Assembly (NCBI GenBank): GCA_905250025.1 | Contig: CAJNOJ010000051.1 | Span: 285,121 to 349,120, forward strand | Length of the DNA: 64,000 bases | Direction: 5' to 3' | Source of the DNA: Adineta ricciae | Lineage: Eukaryota > Rotifera > Eurotatoria > Adinetida > Adinetidae | Shown: positions 36,791 to 49,281 of the stretch, piece by piece | How positions within the stretch are numbered: the first letter of the stretch is position 1 | How the letters are laid out: each line of letters opens with the position of its first letter | Position numbers and translations under genes: made by a program | The notes under the pieces: model-generated | What the model was told of the DNA's origin: nothing | Databases searched by the model: none | Seen by the model: the letters and a program-made list of their open reading frames with translations, nothing else

Positions 36791-37857
36791 TTAGTTATTA
36801 TTTCGACGAGGATTTTTTGTGCAATACATCTATAGGCGAAGAAAATACCATCAAAACATGGTACAGTTTACAAGAAACTTCTACCTGGTGGGACGAAATA
36901 CTATTTGGGAACATAGGTATATTACAAAACATGCATTTTATTTTTTGAATGCCATTTGAAATGGTTGTAATGGGCGACCAATGTCCACGTCTGAAAGTAA
37001 GTCAATACAAGTAATATTTATTGACGAAAGAAACCCACTGTGACTTTTGAACTAGTTTTCTGTGTGCATCTTCTTGACAAAGTTTCTATTGAATAGAAAG
37101 ATAATCATACAAAAACAAGTACTTCTAGTGAACGTACAATATGTCTGTCGTAGTCATTCCATTCAATTCCTTGTTGGCAATATTCACAGGGAATCAGAGC
37201 ACCATTATAATCAGAATTGTTCACAGTATGTAATTGATCTAAGAAACGAACATATGAGTTAAGTGTGATTTCATAGTATGAAACAATTGTCAGCTGAGAA
37301 TAGTATTGTTATCGAAGTAAAAGCATGGAAACAAACTAGGAACGACAGCGTACTGAGATCTGGATAGAAAGAGTTATTGGTACCGTGCTGTTGAGTTCTT
37401 CGTATATTTTTCGGATTGCGAAGACAGTTCTCCTGCCAACCATGATAATATGAATGACGAGGCTACTCCGAAAGAATGATTACAATGTTCCTACTTTGTG
37501 TATTTTTTTGTCTTTTATATCGCAATTGTAATTACAGTATGCACATTTATAACTTATAGGTATTACCATTGAACTTACTAGTTCAGTTTTACGATAGTCA
37601 TGATCATTTGTTGAGCCTGTATCTGGATCAGCACACTTATTCTCATAATGATACGCAAATATCGCTCGTCGAACATATTTGTGACATACAGGACACTGAT
37701 CAGTCTTATTACCACACATCATTAGATGTTCAGAAATAGCGTCGATTGATTGAAAATTCTTGTTACAAAATGAGCAGCTAACATTTGAATCCTTAGGGGA
37801 AAATACCAAGTTACTCACGAGAATATAAGCGAAAGTTGGACTTACTCCTTCAGCCAT
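36791..37857 (-). CDS. Zinc-finger gene copy C (XAF1/TRAFD1-like modules)
   Basis: Start MAEG followed by a 54-nt intron, so the first coding part is only four codons. Then DSNVSCSFCNKNFQSI, HLMMCGNKTDQCPVC, RRAIFAYHYENKCADP, CAYCNYNCDIKDKKIHK | ENCLRNPKNIRRTQQ, ALIPCEYCQQGIEWN, KLCQEDAHRKLVQK, RGHWSPITTISNGIQKIK, CMFCNIPMFPNSISSHQ | MYCTKNPRRNNN and stop at 36791-36793. The last two modules are joined by a 55-nt intron. Copy C aligns with copies A and B and lies upstream of B on the same strand, which supports tandem duplication. Exon edges in the middle are placed by comparison with B and A. Confidence 0.68.
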
Positions 37858-38397
37858 ATGTATTTTCTAATCTAAAAATGAATAACAATTATATGAAATA
37901 ACCGAAAAGAAAATAGCATGACTGGTTTCGTCATAGGATGTGAGAAAACTTAACGTCATCGTTTGCACACCGCGATACTTCTTTTAGTGGGAAAAGGTAA
38001 GAAAATTACTCATAGGTCATGACAGTAATTGGTAAGAAACGAAAATAGCTTCTATTTCACCATTTTGATGATTCTCGTTGATGTCATAACAAATCATTGA
38101 AAACAACAACACAATTCATTGATGTACTACTTCCATAATACTTCAAAGTGAACGATTTGACTCTCAGTACAGATGTTTTGAAAGCCACTCGGTCTGTTTC
38201 TCTTTATTATTTATTTGATGTCAAATCCAATGAATCGTATGTTGTTTCTGATTCTCTCCTGCAAGCGATGTCGCAAATGAAGAAGAAAATATGCTCTTTT
38301 CTTGTTAATTTGTCTTTGCCTCGCATAATCAATCAACTGTTATAAAAAAAAAAGAAGAAGAAACAAGAAAACGAAAACAACAGAACGTGTTGCAAGA
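37858..38397. other. Intergenic
   Basis: 5' flank of zinc-finger copy C and 3' flank of RWDD1, both on the minus strand. AT-rich, nothing recognised. Confidence 0.45.
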
Positions 38398-39325
38398 CTA
38401 TTCATTGACGTCAGATAAATCAATACCAGTTGAGCCTGCATCATCTAATTCTAAATCAAGCATGTCTTCAAATAACGATTCATCGACTTCAACAACTTCA
38501 CCGCCTGGAAGAAATGATTCACTAGGAGAATATTCGAAGAAACGTAAAATATTTTACCTTCACCGGAGATAAACTGAATATCTGAATCATAGAGTGAACG
38601 ATCTTTTTCGAATAATTGTCGGCCAGTTAATTTCTTCAATTCAGTTTCATCAACTTTAACAACTTTTTTTAGTTCATTTTGTTCAGCATCGAATTTCACC
38701 TTCCATTTAATGAATGATTCGACAGTAACACGTGTACCTTCAAACCGTTTATGTTCTGCTTCTTCTTCTTCACGTTGTCTTCGTTCGAGAGCTTCTCGTT
38801 GACGAATTTGTCGATTTTCAGATTGAATACTCAGCTTTTCAGAAAGATCACTAGCCAATGTGAATATCACCGGCATACCAAGATTTTCTTCACACTAAAA
38901 TACCGCTATCAATTGCTTATCAATGACCAAAATGAATATATTTACGATTTTCTGAATTTCGCTATCGAACGCGGATGTATCGTCAACATTCGCGGAATCA
39001 ATAATTGTTATTTGTGGTGCTTGCTCAGGATAATTCTCATGAAAAGTTATTTCCAGTTGAAGAAAAGCTGAACGCAAAGGAAACCATGTGATACAAATAT
39101 CAATGATCAGAAAGACTCACGTTTCAAACTGTCTTCATCATTAGTTGTTGGTTTCACCATGAGCGTGAACTTAGGAAACGGATCCTCGGATAGTACTGTA
39201 CTAATTGGAAGATGAATGTATAAATCAAATACAATGGATTAGCTCGAAAACAAACCTATAATTTCATCTGGATAGATGGAATTGAGTGCCTCGATTTCTT
39301 GTAACTGTTCTTCTTTCGCTGACAT
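38398..39325 (-). CDS. RWDD1: RWD domain-containing protein 1
   Basis: Begins MSAKEEQLQEIEALNSIYPD, the RWD hallmark, continues with LQLEITFHENYPEQAP and ENLGMPVIFTLASDLSEKL, then a charged helical region (ERRQREEEEAEHKRFEGTRV, ESFIKWKVKFDAEQ, LTGRQLFEKDRSLYDSDIQF) and ends with VVEVDESLFEDMLDLELDD. This matches RWDD1 (DFRP2), which binds and stabilises the DRG2 GTPase. The last intron is short: gtaaaatatt to cttccag, restoring ISGEGGEVVEVDES. Confidence 0.9.
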
Positions 39326-39454
39326 GCTTTACTTAATCTAGAATAATGAGTAAGAATTGGAATGAGAATGAGAATGAATTAACAAAAAGAAGAAAAGAGT
39401 TAAATTAGAATATGGAACAAAATATCATTTTTTGTGTGAAAATTAAATACAATT

Positions 39455-40574
39455 CATTCAGTCGGGTCGGACGGTTTTGCATCTGATTTTGATGATTTGT
39501 CTTTATTATCATAGAATTGAAGGCGACGTTGTCGAAGTTCTGAATACATACGTAAATCTCAAAATATCTCATCAGTCAAATCAGTTTACCTTCTATAGTA
39601 GGTTCTGCTTGGATAACAGGTTCTGGAGCAGGATTCTCCTTTTTTGTTTCGATTGAGTCATTTTGTAAACTAGCAGCAATCGCTTCTTCAAGTAATCTTT
39701 TATTCGCTGCATCATCCGCATCTCGTAATGATTGAGCAAGAACCTTTTGCAATGCTTTGTCTTCCGCATTATCTAACTCAACACTCGCTTTTATTGCACG
39801 TTGAATGTCTTGGTCGTTGAAGGCGGCCGATGATGACGATGATGTTTTCGTAGTTGATGACGACGTTCTGTTCTTGCTGTTTCTTTCAGCATCGGTACGT
39901 TCAACTAACGAGCGATAATACGCAGGATCAATCGTATTATTCAATAGTTTTTCATCCGCAAAGCATGGCGGTAGAAATCCATTGATGATAAATATTGAAT
40001 ATCCACTCTGTTGTAATTGTGCGAGATATAATTGCAAATATGTATTTGAAACTAGTTTAGGCATGGTTGAAATCGAGTTTAAATCAAAATATTGTGAGCC
40101 AAAACGTCGAATGGTTAACCAATGTTCACGTAAATTACAGATATACGCTTGGACTGACTGTGGATCTGCACGCGCTTGTTGAGCCAGAGGATGTTGGCTT
40201 GCATAGGGAACAAGTTCAATATCAAATACTTCTAAAGCTTTTTGCAGAACTTGAATACTGAAAAATCCCGTATCTAAATCAATTCAAGCAGCAGTCGACG
40301 AAATATATAAGAACTTTCTTAACGAACCATCCATGTTTTCTGATTCACCGGATCGATGTCCTAGCACACTACTCTCTTGGTCATCGATAGCACTGAAACA
40401 TAAAATGTTCGTATAAGATAACGACAACTTAGTTCCGTCATACCGTGCAATATCTGCTAGGGTAATAGCTGAGAAATATTCACGTTGTAACAAATTATTC
40501 AATGCATGTTGAGCGCAAAGTGAGCCTTCTTGTGTTTCATGATAAATACCGGTCAATCGTTCAACTTCGTTCAT
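39455..40574 (-). CDS. ATXN3: Ataxin-3 deubiquitinase
   Basis: The Josephin domain is intact: HETQEGSLCAQHALNNLLQR (catalytic Cys), FFSIQVLQKALEVFDIELV, AYICNLREHWLTIRRFG (catalytic His) and QYFDLNSISTMPKL (Asn), ending in LAQLQQSGYSIFIINGFLPP. Three ubiquitin-interacting-motif-like helices follow (DQDIQRAIKASVEL, LQKVLAQSLRDA, RLLEEAIAASLQND) and then the conserved ELRQRRLQFYD block. It edits Lys48/63 chains and cooperates with p97/VCP. There is no polyglutamine tract, as expected outside vertebrates. Confidence 0.94.
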
Positions 40575-41024
40575 ATCGATGTATACAAAGATATCTAGAA
40601 GAAGTTAGTTGATTATTTTGAAAATCTATCTGAAACTTGCTTGCAACGTCATTTTTGTTCATCAATTAATGCATCCGATACTCGAATACTCGTTTGTAAG
40701 AAGAAAAACGGAAGATAGATGAATAGAATTTTACTTCTGAATTATATTTAAGTTGTTCTCGAAGAAAAGATAATTCACGTTGTTGAGAAGTTCACAGATC
40801 AATAACAGACTGATTACATAAGAAAAAAAGTCAAACACGATGAATAAAGTATAGATTTAAGAAATAAATAAATCAAAGAGAGAAGGAGAACCTAGATTGT
40901 ATCCCCGAAATCGACCAACAGCAATAACAAGATTGAAAGAGAATATACTTTTTATGAGAATAAATAAAAAAAAACGCGTTGGGTTTATATGTCTTTTTAT
41001 TATTAAGGAAAATTTCGATGCATT
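40575..41024. other. Intergenic
   Basis: Ataxin-3 5' flank and TPD52 3' flank. A-rich, no gene seen. Confidence 0.45.
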
Positions 41025-41736
41025 CTATTTTTTCTCGTGTGAATTATCACCACCAAAATGAAGATGTTCGTCGTGCGTAGCACTTGCACTCATACTTCCT
41101 CCACTAGCACCATGAAGAGGCTCACTATCGTCGCCATTGAAATCCATTGCTGATTTCGATGGAACAATTTTCGATTTAACTGCATTCACAGTTGAGCCAA
41201 CTGTATTTTCGAATGTTTTGAAATAGCTTGAATCTGAAATGAAAGTGTTGACTGAAACGAGAAAACTCCTTTGTCTATCGTACTTCGGAGAGAGCCAAGA
41301 CCAGATTTCAATGATGAATTCACTGTTTGTAAAGTTGGCGCAATTTTTTCCGAAGCAGCACTGAATGTTTCGGCTGTTTTTTGATAAGCTGTTGTTGATT
41401 TGATGTCACTAACAGTATCGTTCCAATCTTGCTTCAAATCTTCAACGAAACCGACACCTAACAAAGTTTTCAATTCGTGTTCGCGTTTCAATTTAGCACC
41501 AAGAACTTGACGTAGTGTTACGATTTCATCTTGAACTTTCATCAATTCTAATTGACAGTACACGTAAGTGGACATCGTAAAAAGCAAGTGAAGGATTTAC
41601 CCTGACGATAATCTTCTTCTTGTTTAAGACGATCATCCTCGCGAAGAACGAATTGTTGTTGATTATTGTTAATACCTGAAGCTGATGCTTCCTCATCGAA
41701 TGGTTTTGGCATTTTTGTTGATTGTTGCTTGTCCAT
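41025..41736 (-). CDS. TPD52: Tumor protein D52 family protein
   Basis: The spliced reading has the TPD52 coiled coil (ELMKVQDEIVTLRQVLGAKL, REHELKTLLGVGFVEDLKQD) followed by the diagnostic DIKSTTAYQKTAETFSAASE, GLGSLRST and SSYFKTFENTVGSTVNAVKS segments. The N-terminus MDKQQSTKMPKPFDEEASAS is unrelated to vertebrates. The C-terminal tail is Ser/His-rich (SATHDEHLHFGGDNSHEKK). D52 proteins act in vesicle trafficking and lipid-droplet or Golgi association. The optional exon around 41225-41275 (RSTIDKGVFSFQ) could be alternatively spliced, as 14-3-3-type inserts are in the family. Confidence 0.85.
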
Positions 41737-42265
41737 TGCCCTTTTTTTCTAAAGAATCGTGATCTGCAAGTAAAACATTAACTACAAACAAAATTTCGAT
41801 TGAGAAAACAAAACTTCGTTCTATCGATTGACTCGCATTTGAAATAATCTTACACCCGGCAAAGGTCATTCCTCTTTTCATGACGACGACATTTGTTTTA
41901 CGTATGGTTTCTTTTTCTTCACAAAATATCGCCCGTCGATGCTTACTCAATATAGAACGAACGACCGAATTTACGAAGATAAAATTATGAATCAAAGCAC
42001 CGTTTCAATGATATCTGCAATGAAATAGAAAAAAAGATATATAGTTGTTATGAATTGCTTGCTTTGTTTGCCTTAAATTGAATTAAAATATTAATAGTTA
42101 ATAGATAATTTCCCGATGTTCGATATTTAACATAAAAATACAAGAGACAGAAAACAAATCGAATAGCACGAACAGATCAGAAGAAAATAAAGAGAATAGA
42201 GAACAAGGCTGAGAAAGATATATTTGACCACTCGATTGAGTACTGTTCGAGATCGAAGAAACAGA
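41737..42265. other. Intergenic, TPD52 5' region
   Basis: Holds the upstream region and probable 5' UTR of TPD52, and the 3' flank of ITFG1. ORFs here look like chance. Confidence 0.45.
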
Positions 42266-44963
42266 TCATAGAGCATCGTAATGAAACGCTTGCGCTTGAA
42301 CTTTACGTTCGCGATCATCTTCCAGCTAAAAAACAATATTCATCCTTCAGAAACCAAATTTTCGGTGCACGAACCTTTTCACGATATTGTAATATAGCAA
42401 GTGCACCAGCTAACACAACCAGTGTTACACCTAAGGCAATGCCTGTATGCAAAATCATTCGACTCGGTGTGATGAAAAGTTTGCTATGCCATCTAAAGCA
42501 ACGGTAAGAAATTTTGTTATAAATCTTTATAGGGATAGGTGTGTTTTACTTTTCAGGATTCATTAGTGGTGATGGAACAACGACTATTTGAGAGTTAGGA
42601 ATCATTTGCGTATAAGTTCGAATTAGTTTATTCTACAAAGGAGGAAAGTTTGAGGGTTCTGATTGAAAATAGATGAAGATGTTGGCAGTACAAACCGATT
42701 CCATATTTGGTGGTACTCCAACAGTTATTTTTTCAACGAAATTTGGCGTTGAGCCAAGACCAATAATGACATATGGAAGTTCAAGTGTCATTTGACCCGA
42801 TTGAGCCATTTGGACAGCTAAAGGACGCGTTTATAGCAAAAGAAGAGTATTTTCGTTATCCATACCTGCCAGTTTCACCCAATAATCTTTGATGCCATTC
42901 ATAATTGTTATTGTTTCCATTTTAACCGATTGTCCCGGTTGGTTGTTTCCATATGGCTACAATTGAATACGAATTTCAACTCAAGTCATCTCCTCCTCAA
43001 ACTTACCAGCTTCTTTTGACGTGAACATGTCTCGCAGGAAAACGTACTGATAACTAGATGGAAATAATACAATAGAACGGAGAGGACATGTGGCCTATAC
43101 TTATTTACCCATGACTTTGATGAAATGTACGTCTTGTACAAGAGAATTTTGAAAACCAATCAGTTTAAAATTCTGATTTTTACTTCCTTGTAACACAAGC
43201 AGATCGAGATAACCCTAGCAAAAAAAAGGAGATGAAACATCTGACAAACAATATCTTGGACTATTACATTTTCTAACACATCGAAAAAAACGGCCATGGT
43301 TGCATTAGTTGCAGCTAAGATAAATGATTCTTCTCCTTGCGGTGTGAATGTTCGATTGTAAGTACACGGTGTATTTACATCGCTTTCACATGGTCGATTT
43401 TGCAGAACAATAGGAACGGTACTTCCTGAGGAACTAGAATAACAACAAATCAGTTGAGGTGCAGAAATCATATCATTGTTCGACATACGTTTGTCTCATC
43501 ACTGCCACCATGTCGGGAAAACCATCGAGATTATAGTCCGCAACTTTGACACTCAGTGGTATTTGATCGAGTGGTGATGGAAGTTCTTTGGTTAGAGGAA
43601 ATCGGACACCGTCTCCAAATTTGATCGGTAGTAGATGCCACTAAAAGCAGCGCATGATATTTTAGAAAAAGCGAAATAGCATTACTGCTAGTACATACTG
43701 CGTCGTCATCTCGTACATAAATTTGACTTTTACTACAACTAGTATCCATGCAAACCGGAAGAATGTGTTCTAATTCTCCATCGGCATCTAGAAAACAAAT
43801 TTTATGTTTATAAAGATGGTAAAATGAAGTGACTTTTGATCCTTACCAATATCAGCAAAAGTTGATAGATGATAAATCGCAATACCAGGTGGTGGATCGT
43901 ATTCTTTGTACAATTTGAAAGTTTCGATTGGTAGCTCATAGATGCGAAATTTCGGTGCATTGTTCACGTCGAGTGTTAAAAATAGATCTAATCGGTTAAA
44001 ACAATAAGCATCCGTGGCTTTCAACTGAATAACGCTAACCTGCAACTAAATCATGATTCAGATCTACTGTCGCTTGCGTCGCACCTGACCGAAGTCGTTC
44101 GGCGACAGGTAGATCTCTGATGCGAAATGTCATACGATTTTTACTAAAAAAGATATTCCAACGATTTGTTTTGTTTCAAGAAAAAAGAGCCGGTCTTACA
44201 AGAAGAGACAGGCTGGTTTAAATGTTGTATTATCAGTACTCATCATTCCTAGCAATTCAACATACGAATCACCATTTGCACTGGAATGAAAGAAAAAGCA
44301 TAAGATTATCAAAAAGATATTTCTCGAACAATTAACTAACTCGAGTGTTGTAGGAATATTTTCGAACAAATACTCAGTCGGATGCAATTCGCCTAGGAAT
44401 GATTGAAAATAGAATAAGTACAACAATAATATTCGATTTCTTACTTAAGTTAACACGATTACCCCATAGAATTCCTCCATTGTACCCAATCTGGTCACTT
44501 TTTGTCTTATAAAGCACAAACAAATCCAATTTACTATCGCCATCAAAATCTGCTGCCGATGCATCGTAAATAATACCAGTTATATTCACTTTACATATCT
44601 CTTTCGATGTTGTCGATCGGTCATCATTGACCATAATTTTAATTTCGTCACCTAAAACCAAGAACGGTTGACCGCTTCAGCTCGCATGTCACATTTACCT
44701 TTGGTATTTCGACAGAACACATCGACTATCTTATCAGCATTAAAATCTCCGAATGCTAATGGAATACAATCATCGATGGCAAAGTTTTTATTGTTTCCGA
44801 AATTGATATCGAAGACACGTTTCTCATCGCCGTGATTATTAGAAGACTTTTTCGTTGAGTCACTTTTCCCACTGGCAAATGTTTGGCAAACGAGGGCGAG
44901 AAGGAAAAAATGACGAAAAAAATGTGAACTAGGTAAAATACGGAATTGCTTCACATAATTCAT
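42266..44963 (-). CDS. ITFG1: ITFG1/TIP-like integrin-alpha FG-GAP repeat membrane protein
   Basis: Starts MNYVKQFRILPSSHFFRHFF with a hydrophobic signal segment. FG-GAP-like repeats follow: PLAFGDFNADKIVDVFCR, DASAADFDGDSKLDLFVLY, STFADIDADGELEHILPVC and VKVADYNLDGFPDMVAVM. It ends with one transmembrane helix and the tail EDDRERKVQAQAFHYDAL, close to the human end HRFHFDAM. Multiple short introns; several exon joins were set by matching ITFG1 order. The human protein is secreted/membrane-associated and described as a T-cell immunomodulatory factor and RUVBL partner; the invertebrate role is not known. The calcium-binding DxDxDG loops are visible. Confidence 0.88.
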
Positions 44964-45759
44964 ATCATCTACAAAAAAAAACTTTCAATTCTGATTTATT
45001 TTCTCATCGTTGTGATACTTGTAGCGCGTTTTTCTATGGGCTAAATGAAGAAAAACATCACTAGACGTAAATTAACATTATTCATCGACTGCAAAGAAAC
45101 AAACGTGTGCATGTCGTCGAAAACGTAAATCATAACAGACGGAATACTCACTAAGTAAGCATCAATCACACAGTGTTTACATGGTTGGTTCAAAGTTCTG
45201 TTCAATAGAATTAATCAATAACTTTTCCGTGGAAATATCGACAAAAATTAACATAATATTTAGATAAATTATGTGAGTATGTATCATCTGAAACTACACG
45301 ATATTTTTCTCGATATTTACACCGTAAACAAGTGCGACATCTGTCAACACGAGAAGGTGCTTATTAGGACTTTTGCGCGGATAGCTTTTGGGTAGGAAAA
45401 TATTGACATAGGACATTGAACTAACATTGAATTCAGTAAAACACAAATCATTAGTGTTTAGCAATTGTTTTTTCATTCCAGCGTATTCACATAGCTCTTC
45501 GTAGGTAAAGAGTATCACGTTGAAATACCCCCATAACTAGACATTCTCGAAAACCCATAAGGCATGAAAAAAGGGAAATATTCCTCGTAAAATAGAGAGA
45601 GAAAGAGGGTGGGTACACAGAGGGGAAAGAAATAACAAAGAGAGCGAGTATAATACATGTTGAAACTACAGATTATATCATTCACTTGCCGAATACATTG
45701 CATCGCGTACACTCGTTCGATAAGATTCAAGTCTAATAAATCAAGTATACAGACGAAAT
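44964..45759. other. Head-to-head intergenic region
   Basis: Between the divergent starts of ITFG1 (-) and the membrane microprotein (+). Short minus-strand ORFs here are low complexity and overlap the opposite gene's first exon. Probably a bidirectional promoter region. Confidence 0.45.
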
Positions 45760-46234
45760 ATGAAATCGACAACGTTTGCCCCACCCGGATATAGCCAAAC
45801 AATTTCCGATGAGCTTATAGGTTTGTTACACCGATTTCTATATATTTTCACAAGAGAATCTTATAGTTGAACCCAGATACGTACTATACGAAGCCTATAG
45901 TCGAGCTATGAGTACGCCTGTTCTATAATGCATTTATAATACATAACGTCTTATCTTTTTACTTTCCATACAAGGCCTTGAGACAAATGATGGTCCGAAA
46001 CATATATATATATATTCTTCTCTTCTACTAGGTTTCGACCAAGCACTGCCTTTACTTACTGTCGGAGTTATCAGTATAGTGCTCGTCGTTGTGTTTGGCT
46101 TTATTCTTTGTCATATGGATATGAAAAGTGATCACTGTAAGGATGCTAAAACAATAGATTTACTTTTTAATTGAATATTATCTTTGTTGTGTATCTTAGC
46201 GTATCAATCACGTGGCATTTATGTCGAAAATTAA
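45760..46234 (+). CDS. 66-residue single-pass membrane microprotein
   Basis: Three exons. Exon 1 reads MKSTTFAPPGYSQTISDELI, exon 2 reads GFDQALPLLTVGVISIVLVV, VFGFILCHMDMKSDH, and exon 3 SYQSRGIYVEN then TAA at 46232-46234. The first intron is about 207 nt (gtttgt..actag), the second about 57 nt (gtaagg..cttag), both in phase. One 20-residue hydrophobic helix sits mid-protein, with a short polar N-terminus and a cytosolic-looking C-terminal tail. I do not recognise it. It is too small and too spliced to appear as a long ORF, and it is supported by canonical splice signals and membrane topology. Confidence 0.55.
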
Positions 46235-46964
46235 ACAATAATCCTATCTTCATCGTAGTTCGTTAGCATTTTCAAGTAGATATTTGATGTTCATTTCATT
46301 TTATTTTTTTTTCTTCTTCTCGTTTTTGTTGCTTCTATGAATGTTGTTATATAAAAAAAATAGAAGAATGAAAACAAGCAAATATGATTAAAACACCAGT
46401 TTACCATCGGTCATCGTATGAGCACTAGATACATGGCGAGGAAAGAAGTATTTCACAGAATTCACGGAAAAACAATAGAAGAAATATTTGCTACAAAATA
46501 AGACAAGCGAAAGAAAAAGCTGCAGCATCTTCCTTTCCGAATCTTGTTTTGCAGGAAATCATTGAGTCAAAGACAAAAACAAAGGACTAAATTGTTCATC
46601 TTGATACACATCGTATACTTCATTTCTAATAAATACAACACGGAGATTCGCAAGTGGAAAGAACGGAGTTGGTCAGATCTTACACCGGGACTTGGCTAAA
46701 CTTAAGTAAATATTATCTATACTTTCTTGTGCTGTGATGAACTGCATATTTCAATTTCTTGCTTCGCTTTTTGGAGGTTAACCTGAATTTAATTGAATCA
46801 TTTTTCATGAATCGAATTGTTATCGATGGCCATTGTAGAAAAGTGTTTGAATGATACGTTGTTTTCAACTTCATATTTTTCTTGCTCTTTTTGTATGCAA
46901 CACTCTGTCGTACGTGCATGTCAATGAATTTGATGTGACACACGCAGACGGTGTTGCGTAATCC
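46235..46964. other. Intergenic between convergent genes
   Basis: 3' flanks of the microprotein gene and AMD1. No coding signal. A-rich and T-rich tracts only. Confidence 0.45.
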
Positions 46965-48513
46965 TCAGCTAGGATGCTTTTTATAATAGCTATAGATTAA
47001 ATCATGATCAATTAAACAAGCGATTTGATGATCGGTACGATCATAATCCAAGTATAAAAATGATTTCCGATGACGATCAAGGCTTAAGTCGGCCTGTTGG
47101 AAAGAAACCGTATGACAAGACGTTTTCACAGGACAAAATATTTACCTTTCCACCAAAGATTGTTGTTGTGAACTTGCCTGGATTGAATATCTTAACCACT
47201 TTATCAATGATTTCATTGTACTGGTGGTACGGTACATTAGTTTCGAAGCTGACATACGAAAAATCTGGTTCCGGTGTGATATGAATGGTAAAGTAATAAC
47301 CATCAGGCAAAAGACCATTCATTGAATACCCACATGGATCGAATAGATAATCAAAGATCTTCGCATTCGGAAAGATTTTGTCAATGCCAGCTTTCTACAG
47401 AAAGAATATTAATCATCAAGGAGCTAATCGAACTCTATGTAGAACAGTTGCTCTCAAAACTATGGTGCTTTTTCATTGTTCTTCTCCTCTATTAATACAA
47501 CCCGAACGTACTTGTGTCGCTTCAGTCGCTGAGCTTGTATTTTCTTGGTAGAAAATTTTCATTATGTTCGGATCAGGATCGGTCATGATCACCTCCAATG
47601 TCTGAGTTGATTTCGTGCCAACGCATGACTTGTCAAGCGTGTATAAATACCTAGGCAAATAGCGTACTTCGAACTTTTCGATTGAAAAAAGTGCATCAAG
47701 TTTGCGTCGAGTTAATTTCTCTTGGTGTTATGTCGACATATGAGATAGCGTAAATAGTTTCAGACTATCTAACTTCTCAATTTTCGTATTCATTCAGCTG
47801 TTTTGACTCACCAACAATCGACGTTTGTGCGACCGAGAACATAAGCACTGCCGCCTACAACAAAAATGTTTTTTAAAGTTAGCGTGTCTACCAAGTTAGG
47901 AACATATGCTCGTATTTACCTTCAAAGCACGAATCGAGATAAGCGACCTAAAATTGATAAGTGTAGAAAAACGTAATCGGATTCCAAAGTCCATTACTTC
48001 ATGATCGAAACTCGTGTGTGGTGCTTTTTGTAATTCAGGACGAAGAAATTTTCGGCGACTATAATAAACTTGCTTAAATAAACAAATGAGCAGATGATTA
48101 GATTTTGCAAGGTATTCATTTTCATTTTTCTTACATCAACTACATCGAATCCACAATAATCGCGAGCAAGCCCTAACAATGGTTGAATAGCGTGGAGTAA
48201 CGTTGTTTCTCCACATGTTTTCAACACCAAATGTGTACGAAAAACAAACATGCTTGATTCGCTCAATACATATGTATCCGTTGTATCTGATTGAGCGTAT
48301 CGAAGCACTTTGCAGTTGACCAAATCCAGGACTTCTTCCATAAGATCCCTGTACAAGATAAATAAACATATGAATTATCGAATTGTTCGAGTAATTTACC
48401 GAGGAATATTTCGCAAGTCATTTTGTGGCGTTGGATTATTTGAATCAGTCGTACTTGACGTAAACCAAAGTTCCAATAGTTTCTCAGCGCCCTCAAAAAA
48501 ATGGCCGGTCATT
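46965..48513 (-). CDS. AMD1: S-adenosylmethionine decarboxylase proenzyme
   Basis: Starts MTGHFFEGAEKLLELWF, which keeps the FEG.EK.LE.WF proenzyme start. It continues with LVNCKVLRYAQSDTTDTYVL and the autocleavage site LSESSMF, where the Glu-Ser bond is cut to form the pyruvoyl group on Ser. Next come LVLKTCGETTLLHA, GLARDYCGFD, YYSRRKFLRPE, GGSAYVLGRTNVDCW, YLYTLDKSC, FDPCGYSMNGLLPDGYYFTI and ITPEPDFSYVSFETNV. The last exon reads SFLYLDYDRTDHQIACLI and stops at 46965-46967; it has to be joined by a 50-nt intron after FGGK. The enzyme makes decarboxylated SAM for spermidine and spermine synthesis. The 5' leader, usually carrying a regulatory uORF in mammals, is not identifiable here. Confidence 0.93.
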
Positions 48514-49281
48514 CGTGTTTGCTTACTTGACGGATAAGGACGACAAAAGATCGGTGATTGTACTGAGTATCGCTTTTCTTCTACAAGTAACGTATGATAT
48601 TGTTGCGTTTATATATACATACAGATAGATAGATATATATACGATGTCAACATTACATTTTTTTCTCTCTTTTCCTTTTCTTTTCTCTTTTTCTACGTTG
48701 CGCTCGTTGAATCGCCATCGAAACAACACAACGAGTAGCAAAATTACCCTTGTCGGCAATCGGTAGAAGTATAAAGGAATCTCACGCTCTCTATTCTATT
48801 CTCATACTTGTGTTTTTCTTCCTGCAGCTCGAAAACGAGATTAATTATATATGGAAAAATAGGTTGTTTTCTGACCTGTTTACTAAAGTAAAGCCTCTTG
48901 TCAACCCATTATTTACGTGTTTTGATAACGCTTTTACGCAATTAAGTAATCATTCGAAATGTACAATCATACATTGACTATTTTGCCCACTCTTAAGAAA
49001 AAAATAAAAATAGGCGCTTGAATCCTTTTTGTCCGGCTGTATAATGTCCTCACAAAAAAAACAAATGACTACGTAGGAAGTTTATTTGCACAAGGCGAGT
49101 CGAGGTCACAGATGGTATTATGCTGAGAAAGTTGTTGTCTTTGTTGAATTAGATTGTTGATCTTCTTAGACATTGTCACTTAACCAATATATTTATTTTC
49201 ATAGTCAATTCAAATTGCGAAGCAGACAACGATTAAAATACAAAAAAAAAAAGCTTTCTTGATTGAGCGATATTGTAATAA
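48514..49281. other. Intergenic
   Basis: Upstream of AMD1 and downstream of the KCTD gene, both minus strand. Contains pyrimidine tracts near 48660-48690; no coding exon. Confidence 0.45.

Noticed and set aside
39576-40064. Looked for a polyglutamine tract in ataxin-3
   Set aside because: None is present; only mixed Ser/Thr runs, as in other invertebrates.
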